A model generated the notes under the pieces. The model saw only the letters and a list, made by a program, of their open reading frames with translations. It was not told where the DNA came from and searched no databases. From Datnioides undecimradiatus (Eukaryota > Chordata > Actinopteri > Lobotiformes > Datnioididae), in assembly GCA_008933995.1 (NCBI GenBank), contig WARS01002905.1, positions 124,001 to 188,000 of the forward strand: a stretch of DNA of 64,000 nucleotides. The letters are read 5' to 3'. This document shows, one piece after another, positions 24,093 through 35,275 of the stretch (positions within the stretch are counted from its first letter, which is position 1; each line of letters begins with the position of its first letter). Made by a program: the position numbers and the translations under genes.

Positions 24093-27000
24093 TCAGTTCA
24101 CAGTGTCTGTCTCCTGAGTCCAGGTGAGCAGCAGGTGGAGGGGGTGGGGCAAGGGGGTGGAGCCGGCTTGCGTCTCAAGCTCCGCCTCTTCACCAGTCTG
24201 TCCATCATCCCTGTGAAACCACGAATATGAGGAGAGACAGACAGGTGACAGAGCTGCAGGCAGACGGCAGGACCAACACTTGCTCTGAGACATGCAGAGA
24301 GACAAACAGGCAGACAGAGAGAGACAGGCAGAGAGAGACAGACAGGCAGACGCAGAGAGAGACACAGAGAGAGATGCAGAGAGAGAGAGAGAGACAGACA
24401 GGCAGACAGAGAGAGACAGACAGAGAGACAGACAGACAGAGATAGAGAGGCAGACAGAGAGAGAGAGAGACAGACAGGCAGACAGAGACAGAGAGATGCA
24501 GAGAGATGCAGAGAGAGAGAGACAGACATGGGCGATGCAGAGACAGAGAGAGACGGACAGAGAGAGGGAGATGATGGAAGGCCAACAGAGAGAGAGGGAG
24601 CAAGAGGCAGAGAGAGAGAGAGAGAGACAGACAGGCCAACAGAGAGAGACAGAGAGATGGAAAGGCAGACAAAGAGAGAGAGAGAGAGACAGACAGGCCA
24701 AAAGAGAGAGAGAGACAGACAGTCAGACAGAGAGACAGACAGGCCAACAGAGAGAGACAGACAGGCAGACAGAGAGACAGACAGGCCAACAGAGAGAGAG
24801 AGACAGGCAGACAAAGAGAGACAGAAAGGCCAGCAGAGAGACGGACAGGCAAACAGAGAGACAGACAGGCAGAGCAAGAGAGAGAAGACAGACAGAGAGA
24901 CGGACAGGCCGACAGAGAGAGAGAGAGAGACAGTCACTTTGTCAATTTCAAAAATATATTAAAAGTCTAAAATCAGCATCTAAATCCATGAAATTAAATC
25001 CGACTGGGCCCTGCGGCGCTAACTGACAGGAGATGTTTCCTGTTTGTTTGTTGGTTTGATTTTATGCATGATGACATCGCCACATTTACATCTTACCTTC
25101 TGCCTGACGACTCGTCTGATTGGGTGACATGCTCTGTGGGCGGAGTCAGGTCAAACAGGATGGACTCAGTGTTTGCCAGACAGAAACCGTTTGACCTCAT
25201 GATCTCTGGACCATAAACACACAAGCACACAATCAAAATCATTTAAACACATATTGGCCCTGACAACATTAGCTGTGTTGAAGGCTCTTGACAACAGCAG
25301 ATACACCTCAGTTCCACAGGACAAAGTCCAGAAAAGTCTGAGTAAAGGTTTCCTTTATCTAGTCTGTGCTCTGGGCCAGATCTGTCTTTCTGGACTCAGG
25401 ACTACCGAGTCCTGCAACATCTGAAACCTAGGGGAGATTACTTCTCACCAAGTCTCTGTACTTAGTTTGACTCCTGACTCAGGCGTTTACAGATGTTATC
25501 ATCAGAGGGACAGATGTTAGCATGCTAACTTTAGCATGAACCAGAACAAATGAAGCAGTCAGATTCTACTAGTTCTGTACTTAAACCTGATCAGAGGTCA
25601 GTAACTGTGATCCTCATCATGTTGTGGTGTGTCGTCTGTGACTGAGGATCAGATCAGTGAGATGAGGCAACAGATCAGTTTCAGATGGCACTGACCTGAC
25701 AGAACCACTGGACTCAAGTTCAAGTTCAAGTTCAAGTGGAGTTTATTGTCATTTCAGCCATATACAAGTACACAGTGAAACGAAACAACGTTTCTCCAAG
25801 GACCAAAAAGGTGCTACATAAGGAACCAAAACGCAGAATGACACAGAACTACAGGGACTACATAAATTACATAAATTAAACGTAAAGTGCACAAGTGCAG
25901 AGCATGTGCAGACAGCGCAAGACAGAACAGACAGTACATAACTTCTGGCGCCAGGCCAGTACACAGTTCTGTTTGAAAGTGACGGTAGTGCAAAATATTG
26001 CAACTGGTGGTGTAAACAGTGTAAGCTTATAATAGTAGTAGCAATAGGACATGTAGCCAAACATGTGCAAAACATGTGCATAGAGGATGTTCAGTTGTGT
26101 GTATGTATATATATGTATGTATGTGTGTGTGAGTTCCTTTGGACCAGTTCAGGTGTGTATGTGTATATATACATGTGTGTGTACATGTGTGTGTGTCTAC
26201 AGTCCAGTTCTGGGTATTGAGAAGCCTGATGGCATGAGGAAGAAACTGTTGCACAGTCTGAGTGCGTGAGGGCAGATATCTGACCCACGTTACCAGATGG
26301 CAGGAGGTGAAGGGAGTGTGTGAGAGGGTGTGGGGTCATCTGTGCTGGTGGCTTCTTGGCGGATCTGCAGCGGGAGAGTGTAGATGTCAAGATGGAGGAA
26401 GAGACCCAGATGATCTTCTCAGCACATGTGTCCTCACTGTCGCTGCAGATCTTGCGATCTGAAACAGTACAATTCCCCAGAAAACCAGGCAGTGATGCAG
26501 CTGCACGGGATGCTCACCGATAGTCCTCTGTAGGAACATGAGTGAGGATGGAGGTGGAAGATGTTCTTTTCTCGTATACTTAGAAAATATGGCTGCTGGG
26601 CTTTCTTTTGTTATGGGCTGGTGTTGAGGCGACCAGGTGAGGTTCTCCATAGTGAACACCAAGAAACTTGGTGCTCTTGACGATCTCCACGGAGGAGCCG
26701 CCAATGTTCAGCGGAGAGTGGTCATTCTGTGCTCTTCTGAAGTCAACAACCATCTCTTTAGTTTTGTCCACGTTCAGAGACAGGTTGTTGGCTTTGCACC
26801 AGTCCGTTAACCGCTGCACCTCCTCTCTGTATGCTAACTCGTCGTTCTTGCTGATGCTGAGACCCTGCAGTCGTGTCATCGTGAACTTGATGATGTGGTT
26901 AGAGCTGTGCATTGCTACTGATGCATTGAGTCAGCAGAGTGAACAGCAGTGGACTGAGTACACAGCCTTGTGGGGCCCCAGTGCTCAGTGCTCAGTCAGG

Positions 27001-28227
27001 TCCTCCTGTCTCACGGTCTGGTCCTCTCCATCCCACTGTCTGAAGGTCTGGTCCACTGCAGACAGTTCAAAAGCAACTGCCTGTGACTGAGAAAACTGAC
27101 ATGAAGACAGGATGGGCGTCCTTGGCTCCATCATCATCATCGTCAGAATCAGACGGAGCTAACGACAACAAGGCCACAACAAGCAAAGGACGAACAAACT
27201 TGAACCTGCTCCATACCTCACCTAGCTCTGTCATCAAAAAAACAAACAAACCACAAACAGCGTAATGTGCCCTGATTGTGACACTGGAGCACTGAATGTC
27301 AAAGGTCATGAAGCAGACAACAATCATCAGGAGTCCAGCTCCACCTCCACCTACTCTGGACCAGAGGGTCACATCTTAAAGCCCACCATTAACCAGGGAC
27401 AGTCCAGGCAGCAAGGATGGGACTGTGCTGCAATGATTTTCTGCTGTGATGATCTGCAGTGATGATGTTCTGTGGCGATATTCAGCTGTGATGATGTTCT
27501 CCAGTAATGATGTTCTATAACAACGGGACATTCATGTGTGCGTAGGGAGCAAAGGGTAAGTCAGTCTCTACTGAGCATGCTCATAATAACATGGACGTGT
27601 GAGGGAGGAGGCGGAGCCCAATGTGACACATGACACACAGACGTGTCACATCAGTAAATATGGAAATGAGTGCGGGAACAATCCTGAAGGTTAAGATGGA
27701 AATAAATACCTTGTGTGGCAGGTTGATGATAGTCTTCAGCAGCTTATTCACTTCCACAGTTTGAACATGAAGTTCTGAACTCAACTGTGCAGCTCAAAGC
27801 CTCGACAGCCCTGCAACCAGGGACAGCTGTTTACCTGCCACTGCTGCAACGTTGCTGCTGCAATGATCTTTGGGCATGAGAGACATGAAATTTGTCTTGT
27901 CTTGTATATATAGCAGAATTGACAATAAAGCAGATGCTGCTGCAGCTGATAACATTAATACTGAGGACAGAGGGAAGGGACAGGAGGACACTCAGAACAG
28001 ACAGGTAGCAGGTCACAGGTACAGAGAACTCACCGGTGAGCAGGTTGGATGACAGTGCCTCTCTGTCGTCTAGGAAACCGTCCACCAGACCCTCCATCAT
28101 CTGAGCCAAGTCATCATTGGTCCTGTTTAGCTGCAGGAAGCTGCCATCTGACAGCTCTGCCTTCACCTCTACCTGTCTATGTGAGGGGAGCTCTGCCCAC
28201 ACCTCCACCTCGCACACACACACCTTA
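24093..28227 (-). CDS. pxdc1: PX domain-containing protein 1 (PXDC1)
   Basis: Minus-strand exons recognised: about 28034-28227, 27710-27774, 25097-25205 and 24093-24210. The first gives a PX-like segment (EVKAELSDGSFLQLNRTNDD) comparable with PXDC1's [20 protein letters not shown]. The second encodes VQTVEVNKLLKTIINLPHK (family VEKLLKTIISMPCK). The third carries the family hallmark EIMRSNGFCLANTESILFDL. The last ends LTWTQETDTVN before TGA at 24093. Exon phases join correctly: G|AA between the first two and AG|G between the last two. The exon expected between 27710 and 25205 (family SEVVLTFFER) was not found; a LINE occupies 25.7-27.0 kb there. The initiator exon is also not identified. Function is poorly known; PX domains bind phosphoinositides. 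Human CDYL and PXDC1 are both in 6p25, so finding both here fits conserved linkage. Confidence 0.85.
24290..24935. repeat. Large (GACAGAGA)n / (CAGACAGG)n array
   Basis: About 650 bases of GACA/GAGA/CAGG repeats lie between the last two pxdc1 exons. It creates long repetitive frames on both strands ([19 protein letters not shown]), which are artefacts of composition. Confidence 0.95.
25716..27060 (-). mobile_element. Rex1/CR1-like LINE, 5'-truncated, minus strand
   Basis: On the minus strand, 26912-26600 encodes the C-terminal part of a reverse transcriptase: WCKANNLSLNVDKTKEMVVD, FRRAQNDHSPLNIGGSS and KSTKFLGVH. It is followed by a long 3' untranslated part ending in a (TTGAAC)n tail, seen on the plus strand as TTCAAGTTCAAGTTCAAG at 25716-25735. 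The catalytic YADD region is missing, so it is 5'-truncated. It lies in the pxdc1 intron where a conserved exon is missing. Assignment to the Rex1 group is tentative; the non-LTR nature is clear. Confidence 0.75.
26091..26200. repeat. (GT)n/(TATG)n tract
   Basis: Alternating GT and TATG repeats inside the 3' region of the LINE at 25.7-27.0 kb. Confidence 0.8.
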
Positions 28228-28233
28228 TGGCTA

Positions 28234-29198
28234 CCTGGTTAACCTTACAACACATAACAATTTGCTCCACCTCCCCACCTCAATGCAGAAAAAACGAGAA
28301 AGCCAGGAAAAAGCTGAAGGAGAAGAAAAACAAGCAGGAGAAGAAGAAACAAGAGAAGAAGCAAGAGAAGAAACAAAAGCAGTAGAAGAAGACGCAGTAG
28401 AAGAAGCAGGAGTCAACTTCTCCTCTGAGCGTTGTTCAGGATTGAAAAGTTAAAGCAGCTTTGAGCTTAGGTCGTCACACTTCCTGATCATAATCCAAAT
28501 AATCCATCAGAGAGGATCCATCAGCTGTTTACTGATTACCCCCCCACACACACACACACACAGTTGTATTCCAGTCCATTGGTCAACCTACTGACCCCCC
28601 ACACAAACCACTCCTACAGGTTGCAGTAAAGAGGTTAATCAGCTTGTGCGAGTGTGTGTGTGAGGGGGGTTATCCGCTTCCTGAAGCTCAGCAGGAAAAC
28701 ACTGATAGGAAACAGGAAGTTGAAACGAACATTCTCCTCTGATTGGCTCACCAGTTTTGTCACCATACCTGAGTGGAGGAGTCTCTGCCTAAGATGTGTG
28801 AACCTCAGCTTCATGATCATCAGCTCCTCAGATCATGCGACTTCAGGGCTTCCTGACATTCTGTGACATTACAACGATGGATGGTCACCTGTGGCTCTGA
28901 AAGCACCTGAAAGTGTTAATTTACTAACAACTAAAAGATCAACGCAGCTTGTCCACTGGTTATGTCAGGATGTTTGAAGGAAACTCAGGCGCCTGAATCC
29001 ACCTGATTGTTTCAATAAATAAGTCAAACAAAAACAAAACACGACTTCAGATTTGATGCTTCATCTTCTTTTTAATCAAAATCCAACCAGCAGATGTAAA
29101 AAACAAGACATTCAACAACAATCGGACCTCTGGGTGGTGACATCATCAAACTGGACAAAGTTGTCCCAACCCGGTAACTGTCCAATCAGAGTGTGCCA
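28234..29198. other. Spacer between zinc-finger gene and pxdc1
   Basis: It contains a GAAGAA-rich purine stretch (28280-28415) and a short CA run (28545-28562). The first coding exon of pxdc1 would be expected here but was not recognised. Confidence 0.4.
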
Positions 29199-32100
29199 TC
29201 ACCTGTGATTTTTTGTTTCAACATCCTGGCAGGGGTGTGGTGTCTCTTGGATGTGTCTCAGCAGCTGGCGGTCAGGACTCGAGTACGCACACTGTTGGCA
29301 TGGAAACACCTCACCTGTGTGATGACGGCGAGCATGGAGGTCTAAACTCTTCTTCTGGATACTGAGACAGGCAACAGGACAGTAAGTCACCATCAGCAAT
29401 AACAGACCCATAATCACAGCAGAAACACACAAACACCGAACCAGGTGTGTGTATGTGTGTGTGTTTGTCACGTGTGTTACCTGCTGTAGTCACAGTGTTG
29501 ACACCTGTACTGCGGTTCTCCTGACTGTGTGTTCTGCAGTGTCGGAGCAGAGAGCTGCGGTCTATAGAAGCATAGGAGCACTCAGCACACCTGTAGGGCT
29601 TCTCACCTGAAAACATACAATGTGCATACAGTCAGTCCCAGGTGTGTGTTACCCGTGTGTGTTCTGGGGTGCATGCGTCAGGTGTGTTACCCGTGTGTGT
29701 TCTCAGGTGTTGCAGCAGCGAGGCCTTCAGTCTGCTGCTGTAAGAACAGTGTGAACAGGTGTACGGTTTCTCTCCTCGGTGGATGCCCAGGTGACGCCTC
29801 AGAGTCAGCTTGGTTGAGAACATCCTGTGGAGAAGAAACGTCGCAGCTAAAGCAACCAATCACAGCTGTGCACCAAAGTCTCTGTGAGTTTCTGTCCTCT
29901 CTGATGACTGGTCACTTTATTTAAGTGTCCCACTGCCATGTGACACCTGCTGTAAAGCTATGATAACCTGTGGACAGAGTGATTGTGGGTATCTTAGTCA
30001 CCTGTGACACAGAGAGCAACAGAAGCCCATCTCCTCTTCTTCCTTTGCTTCGTCTCCTTTTTTCTTTATCTGGTTTCCTCTTTTTCTCTGTGACAGTCTG
30101 CAGTGAACCAGTCTGGGATCTGCTGGTCTGACTGGGAACCAACCTGCTGATTCACCAACGTGCACAAACACTGCTTCTGATTGGCTGGCAGGCATCTGTG
30201 TCACACACAGACCCAAACCCAATTCATCAAAACAAAATAACAAAACAGTTGCTAAGAAACAAAACAAGATTTTAAAGTTTAATTGAATTTGATTAGATTT
30301 CTTTTTTACAAATACACGTCGTCAAAATTGGAGCTTTTATTTTGGTACTATATTTGATTATTTGGTAGAAAAGAGTTTGTGAGCATCAAGGTGAAAGGCC
30401 TCCAGTTGTTTACCTGTCTGGGCCAGTCTTCCTCCTCCCCCCGTTAGTCCAATCAGCTGGCTCCTCCACCGTCTGGAGACAAAATCCTGATCACTATTGA
30501 AATGTCCCGGTGTAGTTGATGATCACTGATTGGCTATGTTAAACTGCAGTTGAAGGTCTTCTGACCTGACTGGTCTCTGTGGCGATGCTGCTCACAGATA
30601 TCATGTGTTTGCTGGTGAACATTTCGGGATATACTGCTCCTGAACGTCTTCAGACAGACCAGACAGCCGAACGGCCTCGACACTGCTGCTTCCGCCTCCT
30701 CCTTCTTCTTCTTCTTCTCCCCTTTCTGCTCCTCCCTCCTCCTCCTCCTCCTCCTCCTCCTCCTGCAGTGGTTCCTCCAGTGAGGTTCAAGCTCCTCCCA
30801 GCTCGCGGCCGACCAGCTGCAGCAGACACAGCTGAACCCACCAGCTGCCCGGTGAGATCGGATGTGGACGTCCAGCAGCCGGCTGGACGACAGCGCCAGA
30901 GGGCAGAGGAGACACAGCAGCCTCCGTTTTCTGGAGGGGGAAGTCGTCGTCTGCCGCCCGTCTGTCTCGCTCTGCTTCAGGCTAGTGGACTGCAAGTGGC
31001 ATGGGGAGTCATCAGACGGAGGATGGATGGGTCTGGAGGTGCTGGGAGGTGGAGGAGGAGGTTTGGCAGCAGAAATGCGACACAGTCCCAGCGTCATGAG
31101 GTGAGCAGACTGTGCCATCTCCTCCTGGGTGGAGGGAGTCGATGGGACAGGACAGATCCTGGAACCTTGCCCGGAAAGGGAAGATGGGGGGCTCCTCCTC
31201 AAACAGAGTGCTGACCTGCAACAGAAAACTTTAACTTTCAGTGTTTACAGAAACCAGAGGTCTCACACCTCCAGCTTTATCACAACACTGTGGAGCTGTT
31301 TCAGGGTATCCCAGCATGCATTTGACATGAGAGGTAGACTCATAGCTGTTATTGTGTCACTGTATGAAGTTTGGACATTTGTCCAGGAGAAAAGTAACTG
31401 GGAACTGGGAGAAAAGTAACTGGGAACTACAGATCCACATGGACCAGATCAAATATTCACACTTTGATACCTCTGGGTCCTCACTGTGTCGATATTGTGA
31501 AGATATTAATATTTACACACTGACATTTTTAATAAATAATCATTAATGTGGATAAAATGACTAAACAACAGAAGAGCTAGAATGAAAAAACTTGATGGTG
31601 TGTCACCTCACAGGTGTGTGCCACCTGCAGCCCTCCCTCACTGCTGATGTCACAGGTGGGTGGGCTCATGTATTTTCAGCATGTTGGCAAGCAAGGAACT
31701 CTTCATCTTAGATCACTTGGCTTTGTCTCCGTTCAGATCCAAGTGATAGGGTGAAGCCCCCCTCTGGAGCCCCGCCTCCTCTGTGTGCAGCCCCGCCCCC
31801 CCCATCTCTCTCCAGGTAAGTGAGAGTGGGGGGGCGGTGCCTGAGCAACAGATGGCTGCTGATGGAGGCCTTCAGTCCGCAGGTGAACTGGCAGAGTTTA
31901 CAGCGATAAAGCTCCACCAGGAAAGACTCCACCAGACTCTCCGACAGACCCTCCACTTCCCCACAGTACAGACTAGCGCTTAGCGCCCCACCCACCACCT
32001 GCAGAGTCACAGGACTGATGTCACGGTACCGCTGCTTCACCGATGACATCACAGACGATGCTCACTGAAAACAGAGCAGTTGGTTCAGGGTCTGTTCCCT

Positions 32101-32640
32101 CAGTTATCTCCTGAAATAATTTTTATATATATTATTTTACCTGTGAAACTTAAAATATCCAGACATCACAAACACTAACGAGGCAAATATGTTGACAAAC
32201 ATGAAATAAAACCTATATATAAAAACATTAAAAAGCTAGCAATGCAGCAGAAGCTAACAGTATAACCGAAGCTAAAAGTATAGCAGAAGGTAACAGTATA
32301 ACCGAAGCTAAAAGTATAGCAGAAGGTAACAGTATAACCGAAGCTAAAAGTATAGACGAAGCTAACAGTATAGCCGAAGCTAACAGTGCAGCAGAGACTA
32401 ACAGTATAACAGAAGGTAACAGTACAGCAGAGACTAACAGTATAACAGAAGGTAACAGTACGGCAGAGACTAACAGTATAACACAAAGCTAACAATTACC
32501 GGCAAAGCTAACGGACTTTACGAGATAAAATACTAGTTCAGACTTTCAAGGCAACTCACCTGCAGCTACGTGCACGAACCTGCTTCCGCCGCTTTTCTTC
32601 TTCTACAGTGCCCAAGTCACGCCGGGCTTCCTCTTCTTGT
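29199..32640 (-). CDS. C2H2 zinc-finger protein
   Basis: Minus-strand exons: a 5' UTR exon 32561 to about 32640, a first coding exon from ATG 32049 to about 31720, then 30566-31215, 30002-30143, 29691-29824, 29481-29606 and 29199-29361 (TGA). The first coding exon has MSSVKQRYRDISPVTLQVVG and a finger YRCKLCQFTCGLKASISSH. The 650-bp exon has fingers LCLLCPLALSSSRLLDVHIR and FGCLVCLKTFRSSISRNVHQ around an Arg/Glu/Lys-rich stretch coded by a CTC triplet repeat. The last exons form linked fingers: FCCSLCHR|MFSTKLTLRRHLGIH, HRGEKPYTCSHCSYSSRLKA, GEKPYRCAECSYASIDRSSL, YRCQHCDYS and VFPCQQCAYSSPDRQLLRH. TGEKPY-type linkers indicate DNA binding. I do not recognise the orthologue. Single-base frame breaks occur near 29499, 30040 and probably 31190. 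Confidence 0.8.
29641..29705. repeat. Tandem duplication covering a splice donor
   Basis: GTGTTACCCGTGTGTGTTCT occurs at about 29647 and again at about 29685, a spacing of 38. On the minus strand each copy reads AGAACACACACGG|GTAACAC, the exon end plus donor of the zinc-finger exon 29691-29824. The copy at 29651-29652 is the downstream duplicate. Confidence 0.8.
32225..32495. repeat. Minisatellite of GCTAAAAGTATAGCAGAAGG-type units
   Basis: Tandem units of about 24-36 bases alternating GCTAACAGTATAACCGAA and GGTAACAGTACAGCAGAGAC in the first intron of the zinc-finger gene. Confidence 0.9.
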
Positions 32641-33392
32641 GCCGCCACCTCCTGTACTGGAGACGATTTAAAACTGCATTCGGTAGAGGCCACAGATTAG
32701 GGACTCGCTTCGTCAGGGACATCAAATACATTTTGAAATGGTCTAAAGGAATACTAGAGGAATACTAGAGAGACTGAATTTTGGCTTAAAGTCTAAAGTT
32801 ATAGTTATAAAATAAGACTGTTTAATATTATTGTTATACCACAAATCTTCAACACAAAAAGTCAAAATCCGACCTTTGTATCTGCATTTGATTTTTCTAT
32901 TTACCACAACACACACATTCTACATATTCTACATGTACGTTGCTTTGGATAAAAGCATCTGACAAACTGCACGACTGTGAAACAAATGCACTAAATGTAA
33001 ACCACAACAACACCACCCCAGTGTTGCTGATATTGTGACTTTATTACTCCAGTTGCACTCTGGCATTATCATCTTGTCCCTCTTTTATTACAGAGTACAA
33101 GTTTACAACGTAAACAAGGAATGAGGCTGTTTTTTTAAAAAAAATTCTGGCAGAGTTGATCATTTTACAACCACGATGATCATAATTTATATCATAATTT
33201 TATAATTTATCAAAGGGGTTTTCCAGGTTTCTGCATCTGTCATGTTTGTGATGTGTGACCTGAGGCAGACAGACAAGCATCTCCAGAGAGAAACAAAAAT
33301 ATCAATCAATCATCGATAAAACCTATTGAAGTGTCTGTGTGTTTGTATTGATCGCTCCATGGTAACCATGGTAACTTGCATTTCTTACATTG
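32641..33392. other. 5' flank of zinc-finger gene
   Basis: The first bases are modestly CpG-containing and likely carry the minus-strand promoter of the zinc-finger gene. The rest is AT-rich spacer with nothing recognised. Confidence 0.4.
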
Positions 33393-33584
33393 ATCGCTTC
33401 TCAGCCTTTTGGCTAGATCCAAGTGTAGTATCTGTTCTTATCAGTTTAATATCGATAAATCACCTACCGGGGACCATATATTAGAATTGATTTTTTGGAA
33501 CATGAGGAGGAGATAGGTCAAGAGTTTTATCCCCGTCCTCCGCATCCAGCCTGGTATTTACCTATCTCCGGGAACAGTGCACCC
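33393..33584 (+). ncRNA. U2 snRNA-like sequence, probably a retrocopy
   Basis: It starts ATCGCTTCTCAGCCTTTTGG and contains GTGTAGTATCTGTTCTTATC and AGTTTAATATC, the U2 5' domain with the branch-site-pairing GTAGTA. An Sm-like site (ATTTTTTGGAAC) and a 3' end GGAACAGTGCACC follow, giving the full length of about 192 bases. The stem IIa/IIb region and the 3' stem-loops diverge from the usual vertebrate sequence with small indels, so base pairing would be weakened. It is joined directly to a LINE-type 3' tail, so I favour a mobilised, non-functional copy over a working U2 gene. No proximal sequence element was identified upstream. Confidence 0.85.
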
Positions 33585-33640
33585 CACGAAATTTCCCTCA
33601 GGGGATTAGTACAGTACTTCTATTCTATTCTAGTTCACAG
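33585..33640 (+). repeat. LINE 3' tail fused to the U2 copy
   Basis: AAATTTCCCTCAGGGGATTA followed by CAGTACTTCTATTCTATTC closely matches the 3' end of the Rex1-like LINE at 50560-50610 (AAATTTCCCTCAGAGATTAA, then AAGTACTTCTATTCTATTC). It begins at once after the U2 terminus. Confidence 0.85.
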
Positions 33641-33754
33641 CTGTCTGCTGCTGTTTGTGTTTAATAACAGTAGAAGAAGAGCTGGGTGAAAAGTAAATCA
33701 GGTCATGTGACCTGACCAGAATGTTTTTTCCTGTTGTGGAAAGACAGGAAGCTG

Positions 33755-33797
<43 letters not shown>

Positions 33798-34308
33798 GTT
33801 GGTTGCGGTGTGTCATGCAACACTGCACAGTGTGAGCATGCTGTCACGCAATGTGGCTGTGACAGTTTCAGTGGCGTCACTCTCTCACACACACACGCAC
33901 ACACTGTGAAAGTACACAGGTACTGGTAGTAAAACGTCTGTTTCTCTGGAGGGAACTGAAAGTTGTATCTCAGACTGTTGGAGCTTCAGTTCACCTTCAG
34001 ATCAGTCTGTAAATGTCAACAGATAACACACTAGAAAACCCTGTGGGCGTGGCCTCTCCATTCATCCAGAAACTCTAGATTTGATTTTCTGTTATGGGGA
34101 TGTTTGTCCCCTGGGTCAGTAGATCCAGACACAGGGAACTGTGCTTGAACTGACGTGAACTGATCAGACTGCCACTCATTAAACTCAAACATATCCTGAT
34201 ACATTATTAGGTATGTTTACTGTGAAGTGACCCTTTAAGGTCATGTGATTGCGGTGTGTTCAGGTCTGAATGAATGGTGAGCATCATAATGTCCTCATAA
34301 GTGATGTG

Positions 34309-34341
<33 letters not shown>

Positions 34342-35275
34342 TGTTACCTTTCTAACAGGAAGTCAGAAGACCTTTGTGTTCGAGATACAGTCAAGAGTAC
34401 TATTGCCACTGACACCAGAGGACTTCTGTGTGTTTGTTGGTTATTTTTGTCCTAATGAACACGTTCAGTCCATGAATCAGCTTTCTAATTTCAATGTCCT
34501 AATCAGGTGAACCTGGTAATTATCTGAACACATGAGCTCTCATTAATCAGCAGCTAAAGTTTCTAACAGATCCAAAATCCTGAACCTTAAAACTCCTTAA
34601 ACTTTCTTTGTTTGTCATTTTTTAATGTGATTAAATTCAAGGGCGTAGATTTTTTTCAAAATACAAGACAAACGAAGGCTACAGACACATTGATTTAACA
34701 TGTGAGTGTGTTTTTGGAGGGAGCCTAATTAAGGGTTAACGAGTCACTTGGCTCCTCCCTCTGTCAAACTTCTGCTTTGACTCTGATCATCTGTGGTTTA
34801 ACCGTCAGAGAGTGAGGCTGCCAGGGAACAACTGTGAGTCCGCAACTGTCTGTCTGCTGTCCATCTGTCTGTCCATCTGCCTGTCTGTCTGTCTGTCTGT
34901 CTGTCTGTCTGCCTGTCTGTCTGTCTGTCTGTCTGTCTGTCAGCCTGCCTGTCCATCTGCCTGCCTGTTTGTCTGTCTGCCTGTCTGTCTGTCTGCCTGT
35001 CTCTGTGTGTCTGTCTGTCTCTCTGCCTGTCTGTCTGTGTATTTGTACTTGTTTTGTATCTCAGATGTTTATTTATTGTTTACACAATAATCATTTAATA
35101 AACGTGATTCAAACGTATTGTTTCTCTACACTGATTCTTGACTACTGATCTGAAAATTCAGCTATTGAAAACGTATTTATGGTGTGATGCCATTGTGTGA
35201 TGTCACAGCAGTTTGTCCTGATTCTGTTAAAGGTCACTGAATGAATTCATCAGCGTAAACAAAGAATCTGATCAC
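33641..35275. other. Spacer with microsatellites
   Basis: Contains (GT)n at 33758-33795 and 34308-34341 and a CTGT/CTGC array at 34848-35035. No exon is recognised before the receptor's first exon. Confidence 0.6.
34848..35035. repeat. (CTGT)n/(CTGC)n array
   Basis: A tetranucleotide array giving spurious CLSVCLSV frames, about 240 bases upstream of the receptor gene's first exon. Confidence 0.95.

Noticed and set aside
24098..24937. A 279-residue minus-strand open frame of LSVCLSVSL repeats
   Set aside because: It is read from a GACAGAGA simple-sequence array; three frames on each strand are equally open and none has a domain.
30579..31214. A 211-residue plus-strand frame
   Set aside because: It is the antisense shadow of the zinc-finger exon 30566-31215, which has finger motifs and splice sites.
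33393..33584. U2 sequence considered as a functional snRNA gene
   Set aside because: Diverged stem-loops and the directly attached LINE tail favour a retrocopy. It is listed as a U2-like RNA with this reservation.
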